A DNA stretch of 64,000 nucleotides from Hygrophila difformis (lineage: Eukaryota > Streptophyta > Magnoliopsida > Lamiales > Acanthaceae), in NCBI GenBank assembly GCA_030278955.1, contig JAOANR010000003.1, positions 30,767,227 through 30,831,226 of the forward strand, in the 5' to 3' direction. Each line of letters opens with the position of its first letter. The stretch's first letter is position 1. This document shows, piece by piece, positions 44,582 through 57,572 of the stretch. A model generated the notes under the pieces. That model was not told where the DNA came from. It made no database searches and saw only the letters and a list, made by a program, of their open reading frames with translations. Made by a program: the position numbers and the translations under genes.

Positions 44582-45778
44582 TGTTGGTGGCGGTGGATAT
44601 GGGTGCCACTGTTCCATCAAAATTATCAGTGAAGCTGGATGATATGGAGACGGCAGCGAGGGTGGTAGTTAATTATTTCGAAAATGTGGTAGTGGAAGAT
44701 CCGCAGGTGGAGGACGCTCCGCCGAAAGATGAAAGTGGAAGTGAGCCGGGGAAGAGGATCGACAGCCGGAATGGTGTAGGCGGAGAACAAGAGACATTGC
44801 TAGGAGGAAGGTCCAGGACTGAGGTTTTTGGGGTGTTCGAATCAAACTATGCATGGGGGAGAGGAAGAGTTATTGTGGTGGGCTAGAAAAGAGACTGTAA
44901 TGATAAGTGGTGGCGGAATTGAGTCCCAAAGAAACATGTGTATCTCCCAAGAAAATTGTCAGGGGAATGTTGGAATTTTAAATGTTAGTCAGGAAGGGCT
45001 GATAGGGAGGAAGTCGTTAGAGGGAGAATTGGTGGGCCATAGTGAAGATCTCGATCAAGCCAATGGGCTTAATAACAATGGGCCGCTGATGAATGAGAAA
45101 TTTGGTCAGAATTGGGCTAAGCAGGGAGAGGGTCATAAGGGCCCAAAGGAGTTTATACCTGATGGATTGGGTTTGTCTATGCTTAGTCGAACGCACGATA
45201 TGGGGGAAACAGATAACGGGGAGGTAAGCGAGGTGAGGGTGTGGGTGGAATTAAATGTCATATCTGGGGAGTCTGGCGATGGCCGGCCGATGGCACCGGA
45301 TGCTCTAATTGGTTCGGAAGGTGCGGGAGAGGCTGATGAGAGCCGTAAGGGGATCGGGATAGCTGGTGTGCATATGGAGCCAGAGGGGGATTTGGAATCG
45401 ATGGAAAGGGAAGGTTTTGGTGGGTCAGGGTGCGACATTGATGGGTGAAATTTTCCGGAGTTGTTGGCTATTGAGGAGGCCATGGCTGAAGTCTTGAATG
45501 ACAGGGTGGATACAAGGAAGAGACTTAGGGCAAGGGGTAGAAAAGGTGGGTGTAAACAGAAGCAAGGGAGTAGCAGGGGTCGTGTTAGGTTGGTGGAGGA
45601 GGAAACTGGGTTTGCACAACTTGAATATGTCATCGTTCAGACGAGGGAAGGGAATAAACTAATTGATTACATGGAAGCGGAAGTGACGCTGGAGCTGGCC
45701 GGAAAATTGGGGCTTGGGTGTTTACTGAGTAGAAAAGGCGCTCTGCAAAGAATTAGGGAGGAGATATCCTTGGAATAA
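44582..45778 (+). pseudogene. LINE ORF1, C-terminal part
   Basis: It resumes the ORF1 frame exactly where 37928 stopped (VAVDMGATVPSKL, DDMETAARVVVNYFENVVVE). Then come frame changes near 44850 and a stop at 45446, with text continuing to 45778. The last part, ELAGKLGLGCLLSRKGAL, parallels ELAALLGLGCKLGREAAI of the second LINE. The middle is acidic, Gly-rich and unstructured. Confidence 0.7.
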
Positions 45779-45804
45779 GAAGGTTAGTAGTTTGGTTGTG
45801 ATAA

Positions 45805-47780
45805 TTCATTTTGGATATTGATTATCACTTGAAATTTAAGGGGCTTAAATGGGGGTTAAGGAGAAGGGCAGTGTCTCACTTTTGTAAAAAACATAGGCCG
45901 ACAGTTGCGAGTTTCCAAGAAACCAAGATGGATGACATTAAGGAGAGATTGGTGGGCAGATTGTGGGGGTCGAGAGATTGTGGGTTCTGTTTTCAACCAG
46001 CAGTGGGTAATTCGGGGGGGATTGTCATTATTTGGGATGGAAATAGATGCAAATTCAGTGCTGTGGACATGGCTCATATTTTTATATGGATTTAAGGTGA
46101 AGTAAGCGGCTTGGGAGGAGTGGTGAATGTAATTAGTGTTTACGCCCCGAACGACAAGCGAGAGAGGGCTAATTTTTGAGATGAGCTCGTACAAAAAATT
46201 GATATGGGTAATGAGAGTTGTGGTGCATCACAGGGGACTTTAAAACGTTGGGAGCGAGAGTGAAATGATTGGTGCGAGTGGGGACAGTGGGTCAATGAGG
46301 GAGTTTAGGAAGTTCATTGATCGGGTGGGGGCTGTTGATTTGCCTATGGTGGGTGGGAATTTCACTTGGATTGGTAGGGGTGGGAGGGCATGTAGTGGGC
46401 TAGATAGGTTTCTACTTTCGTCGGGTTGGCTTTGCTTACCGGGTAGTGTGGTTCAAAGGCGGTTTGAGTCGGTGCTTTCGGATCACTTTCCGGTGGGTGA
46501 AAAGTCATGGGGTTCCAAACCTTTTCGTTTTTACAATTACTGGATGGATATACAAGGATTTGGGGAGTTAGTTAAAGCAGCGTGGTGAGAGGGTGGTCAA
46601 GTAGGCGGCTGCCGCTTGTTTGGGCGATTGAGGGCAGTTAAGAATAGTATAAAAAATTGGGAGGGGTATGGGGGAGGAGATTTAGAGAAGCGGATTCAGC
46701 AGTGCTTGGTGGAATTAGGGGAAGCTGAAAACTTATTATTGAATGGGGATTCTGGAGCTATGGAAAGGGGGAGATGGGCTGAGAAAAAGCGCGAATTAAG
46801 GAACTTGATGCTAGCAGAGGAAAGGAGGTGGTTCCAAAAATCTAGAATTAAGTGGCTAAAAGAAGGCGATTTGAACACTCAATTTTTTCATGTGGTGACA
46901 ACGCTAAACAGAGAAGAGGATACATTGGACTCTTAAAGGTAAATGGTGAAATTTTTGATAATCCACAGACAATAAAGGATAAGGTGTTTGACTATTTTCA
47001 GGTATTGTTCGCTAAACAAAGGGAAGGGTTATTCACTTTAGACAGTGTTGGTCTAGCCAAAGTGGCAGTGGAGGATAGGAGCTGGATGGTTAGAGACTTC
47101 TCAGTGGAGGAAATAAGGGAGGCAGTGTGGAGTTGAGATGGGAATAGGGCCCCGGGGCCGGACGGATTCAATATTGGGGTTTTCAAAAAGTATTGGGAGG
47201 TGATTAAGGAGGATTTGGTCTTTGTATTCAGGGAATTGGAAAAGTAGAGGAAGTTACCTAAAGAGGTGGGAAATTCTTTCATTACATTGATCCTGAAGGT
47301 AGATAACCCAATTGAATTGTCCGACTTTAGACCTATATCCTTGGTGGGGAGTATATATAGGATAGTGGCAAAGGTCTTAACGGGTAGGTTAAAGGTGGCT
47401 CTTGACAGCTTGGTGGGAGATTCTCAAATGGCCTTTGTGAGGGGTAGACAAATTCTGGACGGCGTGTTGATAGCAGCAGAAACCATCCACTCTACTCAAG
47501 TGGCGGGAAGGCGCGGCTTCGTAGTAAAATTGGATATTGCCAAGGCGTACGATAGATGCTATTGGGAATCTTAGAGGCAATGAATTTTGTTGAAAAATGG
47601 TGTTATTGGATGAAAGAATCCATTTATTCAGCGTCCGCGGCTGTGTTGATAAATGGTTCTCCAACAAGGTTCTTTAAGTTGCATAAGGGTTAAGGCAAGG
47701 GGATCCGCTTTCCCCTTACCTTTTCGTTTTGGTGGCTGAAGTATTCAACAAGTTGATGAGTCGGGCGACGGGTTTGGGGC
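45805..47780 (+). pseudogene. LINE ORF2: endonuclease and partial RT, decayed
   Basis: Endonuclease motifs are scattered over several frames: FQETKMDDIKERLVGRLWGS, VISVYAPNDKRERANF followed by TGA at 46177, GGNFTWIGRGGRACSGLDRF, SVLSDHFPV. Then WLKEGDLNTQFFH and RT words DFRPISLVGSIYRIVAKVL, GRQILDGVLIAAE and VVKLDIAKAYD. It ends abruptly near 47780 before the RT active site. It is much more decayed than the copy at 50546-54701. Confidence 0.8.
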
Positions 47781-48056
47781 TGTATTCAACAAGGATCTTT
47801 TAAATGATGAAAAGATAACAAAAAATTATAAATAATATTTTTTAAAAACTTTGGGGATAATAGTCAAAATGTACAACATATTTGGGAGTAAACTGATATT
47901 TTTTTAGAACCTTTATAATGCAAAATATACTCCATTAGTTCTGATAGTACCATCCCAAAACTTTTGGGCACTGTATTTTAGGTATAATGGGTTATTGTGA
48001 TAAAGATTAGTAATTAGTCGATGCAATGTTTTAGTTGATGTTTATGGAGTAAGTTT
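47781..48056. other. AT-rich DNA
   Basis: Nothing recognised between the broken LINE end and the next LTR. Confidence 0.45.
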
Positions 48057-49480
48057 TGTAACGCCCCGAAAATTTTAAACCAAAAATTTACATGACGTCA
48101 CCGCCGTGCCACATCACCTAAGTTGTTGGCCAGTCAACTTAGGGTCTGTAACACGCAGCCAGGTACCTGTGGAATTAAAAAAAAATCAAACTACACTACA
48201 AATTTATTAAAACAAAACAGCCTAAACAACATATCCGGGCTACTGCCCTGTAACCAATCCCATAATCATCAGATAATAAATAAACCGTAAACAAACAAAA
48301 ATCTTAACTCAACTAAGGCTCACTGGCCTTTCTAAATATATATTCACAATTTAAGATAGTATAATTTATATGAAGTAAATTACTTTCGCTCATCCCCAAC
48401 CCTATGATATGCCCAATGCCTGCGCCCCTTGAAGTATGTATAAAAGAAAAAAAAAATAGGGAGTCAGAACGGGTACTGAGCAAGGGAAAGAATAATGAGG
48501 GAAGGGGAAAACATCAACCCCAACTTAAAATATAATTAAATTAAATAAAATAAGCTAATATGATGCAAACCATCACACCGTCCCATACCGATGCTTCATC
48601 CACTGTAATAAAATGTTATGAGATGACGTAATGAATGAGATGACCTACGTGTCTATCTATCCTAAATGTAAAAAAAAAAAACATGTCTAGCGCGCATCCT
48701 AATAACCATGGTCGACAGTCATCATTGGCCAGAGGTCACCACACTCTGCCATACACAATGAACTGCCCGTCAACCTCGCCCCCGCCGCGGACGAACAGCC
48801 TACGCAGGGCCAACAATAGAGAGTGATGGAGCCGGATAGTCTACACTGACCAGAGCGGCGTCTAGCGAGTCATGTCACAGGGTACACGCCCAATTGCCGA
48901 AACATGCAACTCGCACAACACACAGACCGGGATATCAGCTGAATATCCCTATATGGTCAAATCCAAACAAAGGAAATCATCCCCAAGGAATGAATCCCAA
49001 AGCATTTGTATTTACATAACTGAAGTTTGCCACTCCTCGCATAATGGCACGCATTACATAACTCGATCCATATAACCCGAGGGTCGCCAAGCCTCACATA
49101 ACGACAAATAACAACATATGTGATATATGTGTCTCATATATCCCTATAAAATCACGAATACAGACTCCTGTGAGTCCACACTTTCAACACCATAATATGC
49201 TATCTCACATATTAACTTAAAGTTCACCATAAATATAATAAAGCCATAAATAAATTCATTAATCCATAAGGAAGGAAAACAAACATAAGCAAAACCACCA
49301 AAGCAAGGGAAATGTGATGGAATTTGGTCACACCGGCCAAATTCCGGCCGAACTCTCAACTCTTTACACTATTCTATTCCCTTGTCTTAAATTGTTGATA
49401 GCAGCTCACATTCTTCAAGTCCCAAGCTTCTTCCGAACCAATCAATTCCTACATTTACCAATTCCAACATCATCTCTTCA
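48057..49480 (-). mobile_element. Solo or truncated gypsy LTR, minus orientation
   Basis: It starts TGTAACGCCCCGAAAATTTT at 48057, the style of LTR ends in this window. It also has GGGTACTGAGCAAG (about 48471) like the hairpin-plus-ACTGAGTAAG words of the other LTRs. No primer site adjoins 48057. The right limit is where the second LINE begins and is approximate. Confidence 0.5.
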
Positions 49481-49498
49481 ATTCCAGAAAAGAAGGAG

Positions 49499-50494
49499 GT
49501 GATTGTTAAATTTTCATCATCTCTCCATATGCGACGCCCTTCGCAGGCCTCCTTCTTGAAGGGAAGAACCACTCATGCACCTTGGCCCCGAGAAGATGGA
49601 GAATCGAAGAGGTCTCAAAGGGAAGAACATGGGGATAATCAATTTATTACTGCTTCGGCTAAGCAATCGAGTGCAGTAAAGAAGGTGGCGGATATATCGC
49701 ATTCCCAAGAAGATGGTCGGAGGCTGGAATTTGAATTGATAGGTGGAGTAGAATCTTTTGGGCCTGTTTTGAATGGGCCACAAGAGATTTTTTTGGAAAA
49801 TTCGAGGGATATTAGTCCAGAAAAGGCAACTGGGCTGGACCAGGGGAAAGGAACTCGCGGGTCGTTGATGGGCGAACACGTTGGGGCGTCCACTGTGGAT
49901 GGGAATAATAATGGACTTAAATGCCTTATGCCCAGATTAGATCCCGTCTCAGAAGCCCACGGTGTGGAGACAGTTGATCAGGAGGAGGTAAGGGAGACCT
50001 ATAGATCGCCCAACGAAAAGTCCGGGGCAGAGGTGAATCAGTCTTGCGAATTCGGCTGGACAGTAGATCCGCAGATAGGGAAAGGAGAGCTGGAGAGGAG
50101 GGGTGAGGGTATTGAGTTCGCACAGCAATCTGAATCAGAGATCCAAAGAGGCGGGAGGGCAGATAGTACAAATTGGGGATCTGGGATGGTGGAATTGTCT
50201 GAATTGAAGATGGTAGAAGAAGCTATGTCCAAGATTATGTCGGGATGGTCTAGGCCGAAGCGCCGGGGGCATAATAGAGGGTTAAAGGCGGGTGCTAAGA
50301 TTAAAAGGAGGCTAGGTTGGTATTGCAAGAAAGTTGAGACCGAAAAGGATCACTTTGCTACTTTGCAATTTTCTACATTCCGGACACCGAGTGGAGTTCG
50401 GCTGGTTGACTTGGAGGAAGTGGAATCCATCTGCGAGCTTGCCGCTTTACTGGGATTGGGATGCAAATTGGGCAGGGAGGCGGCAATTCATTGA
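49499..50494 (+). pseudogene. LINE ORF1, C-terminal part
   Basis: Open for 331 codons without a proper ATG start. Hydrophilic and acidic, with a basic patch (SRPKRRGHNRGLKAGAKIKRR) and the conserved ending ICELAALLGLGCKLGREAA. It corresponds to the part of ORF1 downstream of the RRM in the first LINE. Confidence 0.75.
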
Positions 50495-50554
50495 GTCTGG
50501 GAGGAGATGGAGGGACGATAAGAGCATGGGTCTACTTGGGGTTAATTGGTTTCC

Positions 50555-51355
50555 ATGAAGATTATTACTTGTAATTTAAGGGGGCTAAACAGGGGAGTGA
50601 GAAGAAGGGCAGTGGCTAGGATGTGCAATAAAGTCAGGCCATCGATATTGTGTTGCCAAGAGACAAAGATGGAGGATATCAAGGATAGGCTAGTGTTCCG
50701 ATTGTGGGGATCTAGGGGCTGCGACTATTGTTTTCAACCGGCAGTTGGTAACGCAGGGGGTCTTCTCATGGTGTGGGATGCTGGATCCTGGTCTATGAAG
50801 GTGGTGGAGAAGGGACACTATTATATTTGGATGAAAGGGAATGTCAGGGGTTGGGATAAAGAAGTCAATATAGTATGTATCCATGCTCCTAATAATCGTA
50901 GAGAGCGGTCTGATTTTTGGAGCGTCTTGGCAAGGAAATGCGATACAAATAATGGAGATCTATGGAGTTTCGCTGGTGATTTTAACGCCGTGGTGAAGGA
51001 AGGGGATAGAGTAGGCGCTAGTGAGGATCCGGGGTCGACTAGGGAGTTTGTGAATTTTGTTGACCAATTGGGATTAGTTGATCTCCCGATGGAAGGAGGG
51101 TTGTTCACATGGTATGGTAGGGGAGGGAGGGCATGTAGTCGTTTAGACAGGTTTCTGCTCTCATCAGGATGGCTATGTTTGGACGGTATTGTGGCCCAAC
51201 GAAGGTGCGTGTCAGTGCTCTCGGATCACTATCCGGTTTTCTTGGAAATCGGGGAGAAGTCATGGGGCCCTAAGCCCTTCCGATTTTATAGCTATTGGTT
51301 GGAAGAAAAAGGGTTTGAAGCGTTGGTCCGTGAAGCTTGGGCGGAGGGAGCCTAG
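50555..51355 (+). pseudogene. LINE ORF2 endonuclease domain (APE type)
   Basis: ATG at 50555, starting MKIITCNLRGLNRGVRRRAV. AP-endonuclease motifs are intact: TCNLRGLN, CCQETKMEDI, VCIHAPNN, SFAGDFNAV, LVDLPMEGGLFTWYGRGGRA, DRFLLSSGWL and SVLSDHYPVFLE. This domain nicks target DNA for target-primed reverse transcription. The frame closes at 51353-51355 although the homologous text goes on. Spacing of about 60 bases from the ORF1 stop. Confidence 0.85.
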
Positions 51356-52286
51356 GGCAGTGGAAGGGTGGAGAGGGGTGGGAGTTTGCTGAAAAAGCTG
51401 AGATTCCTGAAAAAGAAGATTAAAGATTGGGATGGATATGGGCCTAAGGTTATCGAAAATAAAATCCAATCCGTGATGGAAAATATTGGTGTTATGGCGG
51501 AATGGGTAGTCAAGCAGAGGATAAAGACAGGGAAGAATGGTTGGAAAAGAAAGGGGAGCTGTGGAGATTATTTATGGCGGAAGAAAGAAGGTGGTGTCAA
51601 AAGTCTAGGGTACGGTGGCTAAAGGAGGGGGATAATAATACCAAATTCTTCCACGCTATGGCATCAATCAATAGAAGAAAGAATTACATTGGAGCTATTA
51701 GATGGGACGATAGGATTGTGGATGACCCGAAAGAAGTTAAAAAGGAGGCCTTTTCGTTTTTTCAGTAAGTTTTCTCCAAACAGGACGAAGAATTGTTTAA
51801 GGTTGAGAACATTGAATTCGAGAAATTAGAAGACTGCGATAGGCGCGGGCTGGAGAAGGGGTTCTCGGAGGAGGAGGTGAAAGCGGCGGTTTGGAGTTGT
51901 CAAGGGGATAAGGCACCTGGACCTAACGGTTACAATTTAGGCTTTTTCCAGCATTTTTGGGAGAGTCTAAAAGGAGGAAGTTTTGGAGCTGTTTAGGAGC
52001 CTGGAATTACATGGGACGCTGCCAAGCGAAGTCGGGGGGTCTTTTATTGCACTAATCCCCAAGACAGATGCACCTATGGAGTTTGGGGATTTTCGCCCAA
52101 TTTCATTGGTGGGGAGTGTTTACAAGATCGTAGCAAAAGTGTTGGCAAATAGGCTGCAAGCAGTTTTGGATAAATTAGTGGGTAAAGCACGATGGCATTG
52201 TTAAAGGCCGCCAGATTCTAGATGGGGCGTTAATTGCGGCAGAGGTTATACAGTCAACCAAGGCGTCTGGGCGGGGAGGATTTGTT
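51356..52286 (+). pseudogene. LINE ORF2 linker and RT start, frameshifted
   Basis: Pieces in changing frames: KKLRFLKKKIKDWDGYG, MAEERRWCQKSRVRWLKEGD with NTKFFHAMASINRRKN, a TAA at 51766-51768, FSEEEVKAAVWSCQGDKAPG, then GSFIALIPKTDAPMEFGDF and FRPISLVGSVYKIVAKVLAN. At least three frameshifts lie near 51500, 51980 and 52200. Confidence 0.8.
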
Positions 52287-54701
52287 GTGAAAATTGATTT
52301 TGCAAAGGCGTACGACAACGTTAGTTGGGATGTGCTCTTTAATGTTTTAGCTGCAATGGGATTCGGTGAAAGCTGGATAAGGTGGATGAAGGAGTGCGTG
52401 ACGTCGGCCACCGCGGCAGTCTTAATTAATGGTTCACCCACTGAATATTTTAAGATGCATAAAGGTTTACGACAGGGCGATCCGCTATCGCCGTACCTTT
52501 TTGTATTAGTCGCAGAAATTCTGAACAAATTGATCGAGAATGCAGCGGCTATGGGGATTTATGTTGGTTTAAAGTCAGGTGAAGGAGGTCCGGTTGTAAC
52601 GCATCTACAGTATGCAGACTATACGATCTTGTTCTGTGAAGGAACGATTGAGCAGGTACTGTTGATCAAAAGACTACTATGGTGTCTGACATTGGCTTCG
52701 GGACTACGGATTAATTTTAACAAGAGTAGGCTGTTTGGGATCAACTGCCCCACAAAATCAGTGAAGGAGGCGGCCGAGCTGCTTGGATGTGAGGTTGGAG
52801 AATGGCCAATGACGTATCTAGGGCTGCCTATTGGAGGGAGAATCAACGGAGTGGACATCTGGAAACCTTGCTTGGACAGAGTGGAAAAAAGGTTATCGGG
52901 CTGGAAAGGTAGGCTTTTGTCTCTAGCCGGGCGACTTTGCCTTATAAAATCTGTCCTGGGGAGCCTCCCAGTATATTACATTTCATTATTCAAGGTCCTG
53001 AAGGCGGTAGCAGAAAGGTTGGAAATGCTCAAAAGAAGATTTTTTTTGAACGAGTGGAATGAAAACAGGAGGTTGCATACGCTATGTTGGGAAAGAGTGT
53101 GCGCACATAAGGAAGAAGGAGGACTTCAAATCTGGAATACTCAACAATTCAATAAAGCGTTGTTAACAAAGTGGAGGTGGCAATTTGGGCAGGAACAAGG
53201 GCTGTGGAAGGATGTTATAGTCGCCAAATATTATGGAAGGGAGGAATGTTTGGTGCCGGGACCTAAGATTGGCCGAACAATGTGGGGCAATATTTGCAGC
53301 TCTTGGGAAACATTGGCAGGGGATGATCAGGCGTCGTTTAAAGTCCTAGTTGGAAATGGGGAAAAAACGAGATTTTGGCATGATGCATGGGTAGAGAGCG
53401 GGCGGTCATTGAAAGATTTATTCCCAAGATTGTATGTTCTGGCAAGCAACAAGAATGGGAAAGTGTCCGAATTAGGGAGGTGGGAGGGTACAAACTGGGA
53501 ATGGAATATTGTTTTTAGAAGAACACTCTTTGAGTGGGAGCTGGAGGTGTGGAGGGATATGATGGATGTGTTGGAGTTATCAAAGCTTTGTCGATTTCTA
53601 CCGGACAGGGTGATATGGCTCAAAGAGAGGAATGGCGTTTTTTCCACGAAGTCATGTTGGAAACGAAGCACAGGGACCGCTACAAATAATAAGTGTAGTT
53701 TATGGAATACAATGTGGAAGATCAAGGTACCGATGAAGGTTAGATTACTGGTTTGGAAAGTTATAAATAATGCTCTTCCAACAAAAGAGATTCTGGTGCA
53801 CAGAGGATGTTTACCAGGATCAGCTGTATTATGCCCATTCTGCGAATTAGAAGCTGAGAATGTGGACCATCTCTTCTGGTTGTGCAGCATATCCGGGAGG
53901 TTGTGGTACGAAGTAATTTCATGGTTTGAAGCTGATTGGGTGTGCCCCGGTTCGGCTAAAGGAATGTTGGCTGCCTGGATAGGATATAATCCCAAGAGAA
54001 ACCGAAGGGAGTTGTGGTTGGTGGCAGGCATGGCTGTTATATGGTTGATATGGAAAAATAGGAATGGAAAAATATTTAAAGCGACAGGATTTGAATTGAA
54101 GGAAGCTGTGGCTGAATTGAAATGGAGTGTCAGATGGTGGTGGAGTGTTGGTTACAGCAGGACGCACAGTTTCATGGGAAACTTAGACGTGAGCTTCCCA
54201 GCGGGCTTGGTGCAGCCATGGCAATATCGAATTAAAACCCCAAAGAGAGGATTGGTGTGGGAACGACCATTGATGGGGTGGTGGAAGATAAATACCGACG
54301 GCTCGTCTTTGGGGAATCCCGTTCCGGCAGGCATTGGAGGGGTGATTAGGGATAAGGAGGGAGGGTTGATCTATTTATTGTCGGATTATATTGGTATCAA
54401 AGATTCCACTGAAGCTGAGATAACAGCGATCCACAGGGTATGCTTGGCCCTTGTACGTGACCAAGGCTTCCCACTCCAACGTCTAGTGTTCGAGTGTGAC
54501 TCAAGTAATGTGGTGGCTTGGCTTGCAGATCCTGGAAAGATTCCGTGGAGGTTCAGTAAGTGGCTGGGGCCAATCATGACAGTGATGAGATGCGCCGGAG
54601 AAGTCCAAGTGAAACATATATTGCGAGAACGGAACGATGTAGCTGACTACTGGGCAAAGAAGGGCGCGACAAAATCTGACAAAGTTGAGGTATGGTTTTA
54701 A
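52287..54701 (+). pseudogene. LINE ORF2: RT core, zf-RVT, RNase H
   Basis: One open frame of about 800 codons. [38 protein letters not shown] and the active-site box as YADY at 52611-52622, where YADD is expected, so the second catalytic Asp is Tyr. LGLPIGG and GRLCLIKSVLGSLPVYY follow. zf-RVT: VLCPFCELEAENVDHLFWLC near 53827. RNase H: WWKINTDGSSLGNP, AEITAI, VFECDSSNVV and LRERNDVADYWAKKG, with the acidic residues present. Upstream frameshifts and the YADY change make this copy inactive. Confidence 0.88.
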
Positions 54702-54980
54702 ACTAAATGGGACTGAGGTGGGGTTGAGCTGATGGATGTGCATCGAATGATACTTCAAAGGCCTGCTTGAAATGCAACTGGCTGATAAATCTTAGGGTGT
54801 CAGCAGAAGGATGGGTGAGGTTCGTTTTGCAATTGGAGTGTTGATTAGTGCTCGGTTTAATGCACTGCCTACCTTTGTTGGTCTGTAGAAATAATGCTGG
54901 TATTGAGAAAGTTTGGAATGGTCTGTTGTAATCTGGTTTCATGTGAAAATACTTTAAAAAAAAGGAAAAAAAAAGGAAAA

Positions 54981-57153
54981 TATATAGTATACTTTTTATG
55001 CAAGTATCCAGGAAACGGGAGCGGGGAAGGTCATTTGTTGCTGCTACATTTAGGAAACTATGATGATTGTTGCTATCACATGTAAAGGATGCTGCTTACT
55101 CTGTCTGGTTACTATGGGACTACTGCTGCCTTCATGCCACAAATATTGAAAAGAATGTTTAAGATAAAAAGGATGGAAGATGCCTTCTTGCTGAGAGTGA
55201 CATTGCTATGACTGATGGAGAATTGATCTGCTACTGCAACCACCAAATGGAATCACCTTAAATATCACCTGGTGAGAAGTTCATATTGCTCTCGTTCGAA
55301 TATTGGAGGCCTGCTCATTTCTTGGCGACGCTGCTAAAGTAAGAATGGGGCGAGGGATGTGGCCAATGCTGCTGCTGTGATTTGTTGCTACTGTAAGATC
55401 CGAGTGTAGATAGCTGATGAGGCTCTGTGATTGTTGCCGCTTCGCTCTCCGAGGCCATTGCTGATGTCGGGGATCCTTGGCGTTTCATTATGGTTGAAGG
55501 TTGAATGCTACAGGCGAGGATTAGGAGGATGAGCCAAACTTTGTTTTGGAAAGACTTCTGCTAAACCGTTGCTTGCTCCTTGGAATGGGTGGATTGATGA
55601 CCTCTTGCAGTAAATTTCACAAGCAAACTGGTGTAATTACCTGGTGAGATCTGAGCCGTTTACTTATCCAGATGTGTGCATATGTGGTTTCATTTTGTGA
55701 TTTCATTTTGGCATTCCAGATATTGCTTCTTTAAACATGTTGAGCCCGCATTCATACATTTCGGTGTATCGGAAATGATAAGGGCACCAGGGTCTCCCCT
55801 CTTCTTTTAGTCTTTGGTTGTTATTTCTCCTTCACTTCTTCTATTCCCCCCAGTTAGCCAAGACCCATTCATTTTTGTCCCCTTAATCTCTAGCCTTTCC
55901 TTCCCTCAGCCATTCAAGACTTTTTGCACCATTTGGAATTTCAGGAACTATCTATGCATTTTCATATGAAAAATCCTGCGTAGTCGTTATTTTGTAGCTG
56001 GGAAATTTTGGGTGTTGGAGTGTCTTTGATAAGGTGTCTTTGTTAAGGTGAGATTGAGTGTCTAGAAACCTGAGACTGGGTGATTATCTTTATTGGGATT
56101 TAGAATGGTTATCAGAAAGAATAGAGGTTGTGATGATCCTTCTGGTTTGGACATTAGAAGTTGGGCAGCCCCAGAAAAAAAAAAAAGAAGAAAAAAAGAG
56201 AAAAAAAAAAGAAGAAAGGAAAAAGAAAAAAACAAATACAGAAAAAAGAGAGTAAATTGCAAGAAAAAATGAAGTAAAAGAAAATTATTGTTTTCCAGGA
56301 AAGGGGCTGTCACAATAAGAGAAGCTCTAGAAAGAAAGGGTTGGGGGTTGAGAAGGAGTGCCATGTCCTCTTTCATCAACTATGTGCTTTGTTTTGGTCT
56401 TCTACTGAGGAATGGATCTTTGTACACATCTTGATTTTTTGTGAATATGCATAGATGGTTCCTCATGTTCCTTTAACCGACAATCCTTATTTCCAACCTA
56501 TAGCCATGCTTACTCTTAACCTATATAAGGCCCTTTGAATCGATGCATTGGATTTGATGACTTTGCAGGGGAGATGTGTTTTTTTGAAGCAAGTTTATGG
56601 ATTGCCATTTTGATGTATCACTAGAGGATTATATTGTATGTTCACTGTTTGGGATGCACAAGTACATGTCATCTAAGTGAGGGCGGATTGGCTTGAATAT
56701 AAGATGTTGGACCGGCTCGGTTGCTTGGTGGTTCTACTGTGAGTCTTGGACGGGTTATTTTACATTGGGAGCTAGCATACCAGACGGGTTGTAGGATGGA
56801 ACTTGAGCATGGAGGATGGTGGCAATGACTGAATTTAGAGAACGCCGGTGACGGTGCTACTCTAGTGATGAAGTAACCCTTTGTTACTGCCACATGAACC
56901 TGGAGGTGGATTAATAAACATAGCAATGGTTGTTTGTGATTCAAAAGGCCGAAACTTCCTGCTTTGGATAAGACTGAATTCTTGGGAGTGCACTCTAATT
57001 TAGTCTGTTGCTGGAGTCGACACTTTGAAGTTTGTTTATGGTCTTTTTTGTCCTTTTGTTATGATAGTGTCCTGTGTCGTTGTATTGGAACCTTTTGGGC
57101 TGAGTCTTGTTTTGTGACCATTGAAATAAATTACATTTGCCTAAAAAAAAAAG
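54981..57153 (+). other. Non-coding DNA ending in AATAAA plus A run
   Basis: No protein gene recognised. The segment ends with TTGAAATAAATTACATTTGCC and ten A residues (57143-57153), as the 3' end of a reverse-transcribed RNA would. It may be a longer LINE 3' end or a separate insertion. A purine-rich GAAAAA/AGAAG run lies at 56173-56275. Confidence 0.35.
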
Positions 57154-57572
57154 AATCTAGTAGGCAAACTACTACATATATCCTCCAAATTTATAAAAGT
57201 ATTCCTAGTCCAACCGGTACCACACTTCCAACCATAAAAATTTAAGCAAATATGTTCCATGCCCAATACATAATTCGTCTGTCGCACCCAACAACACTAT
57301 TGCTAACCAATTAGAACTCAAAAACAACAATCCCTTTTAAAAATTGGTGAACCCCATCGGCCTTCATCCCCACAAATCCCAAAATTTTCATAACTTCAAC
57401 ATAGTTGATAATGGCCAAAATTGACCATTATTTTCAATCTATTTCCGTGTCCAAACATGGGCATTTGATCGCATTCTGGTCTTATTTAAATAAGAAAACA
57501 GTTTATTTGACAGATATTTGCAAGTTTGTAATAATAATAAATTCGTATTAAAAAATACAAAAATATTGTTAT
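57154..57572. other. Intergenic DNA
   Basis: Nothing recognised; AT-rich. Confidence 0.45.

Larger units (their letters stand above)
36858..47780 (+). mobile_element. Old L1-type LINE with RRM ORF1, split by a gypsy element
   Basis: Two parts, 36858-37928 and 44582-47780, flank the gypsy insertion. ORF1 starts at ATG 36892. ORF2 has endonuclease and the first part of RT, and the copy breaks off inside RT near 47780. Many stops and frameshifts show it is old. The copy at 49499-54980 belongs to the same family by shared protein words. Plant LINEs with an ORF1 RRM are known (the BNR-like group, from memory). Confidence 0.85.
49480..54980 (+). mobile_element. Second L1-type LINE, 5'-truncated
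   Basis: Contains the ORF1 C-terminal half, a complete run of ORF2 domains (endonuclease, RT, zf-RVT, RNase H) and an A-rich end at 54954-54980. The RRM region is missing, so the copy is 5'-truncated inside ORF1. It has a handful of lesions, far fewer than the LINE at 36858-47780. No target duplication was identified. Confidence 0.85.

Noticed and set aside
56062..56379. 105-codon minus ORF rich in Phe and Leu
   Set aside because: Produced by the A/G-rich run at 56173-56275 read in antisense.
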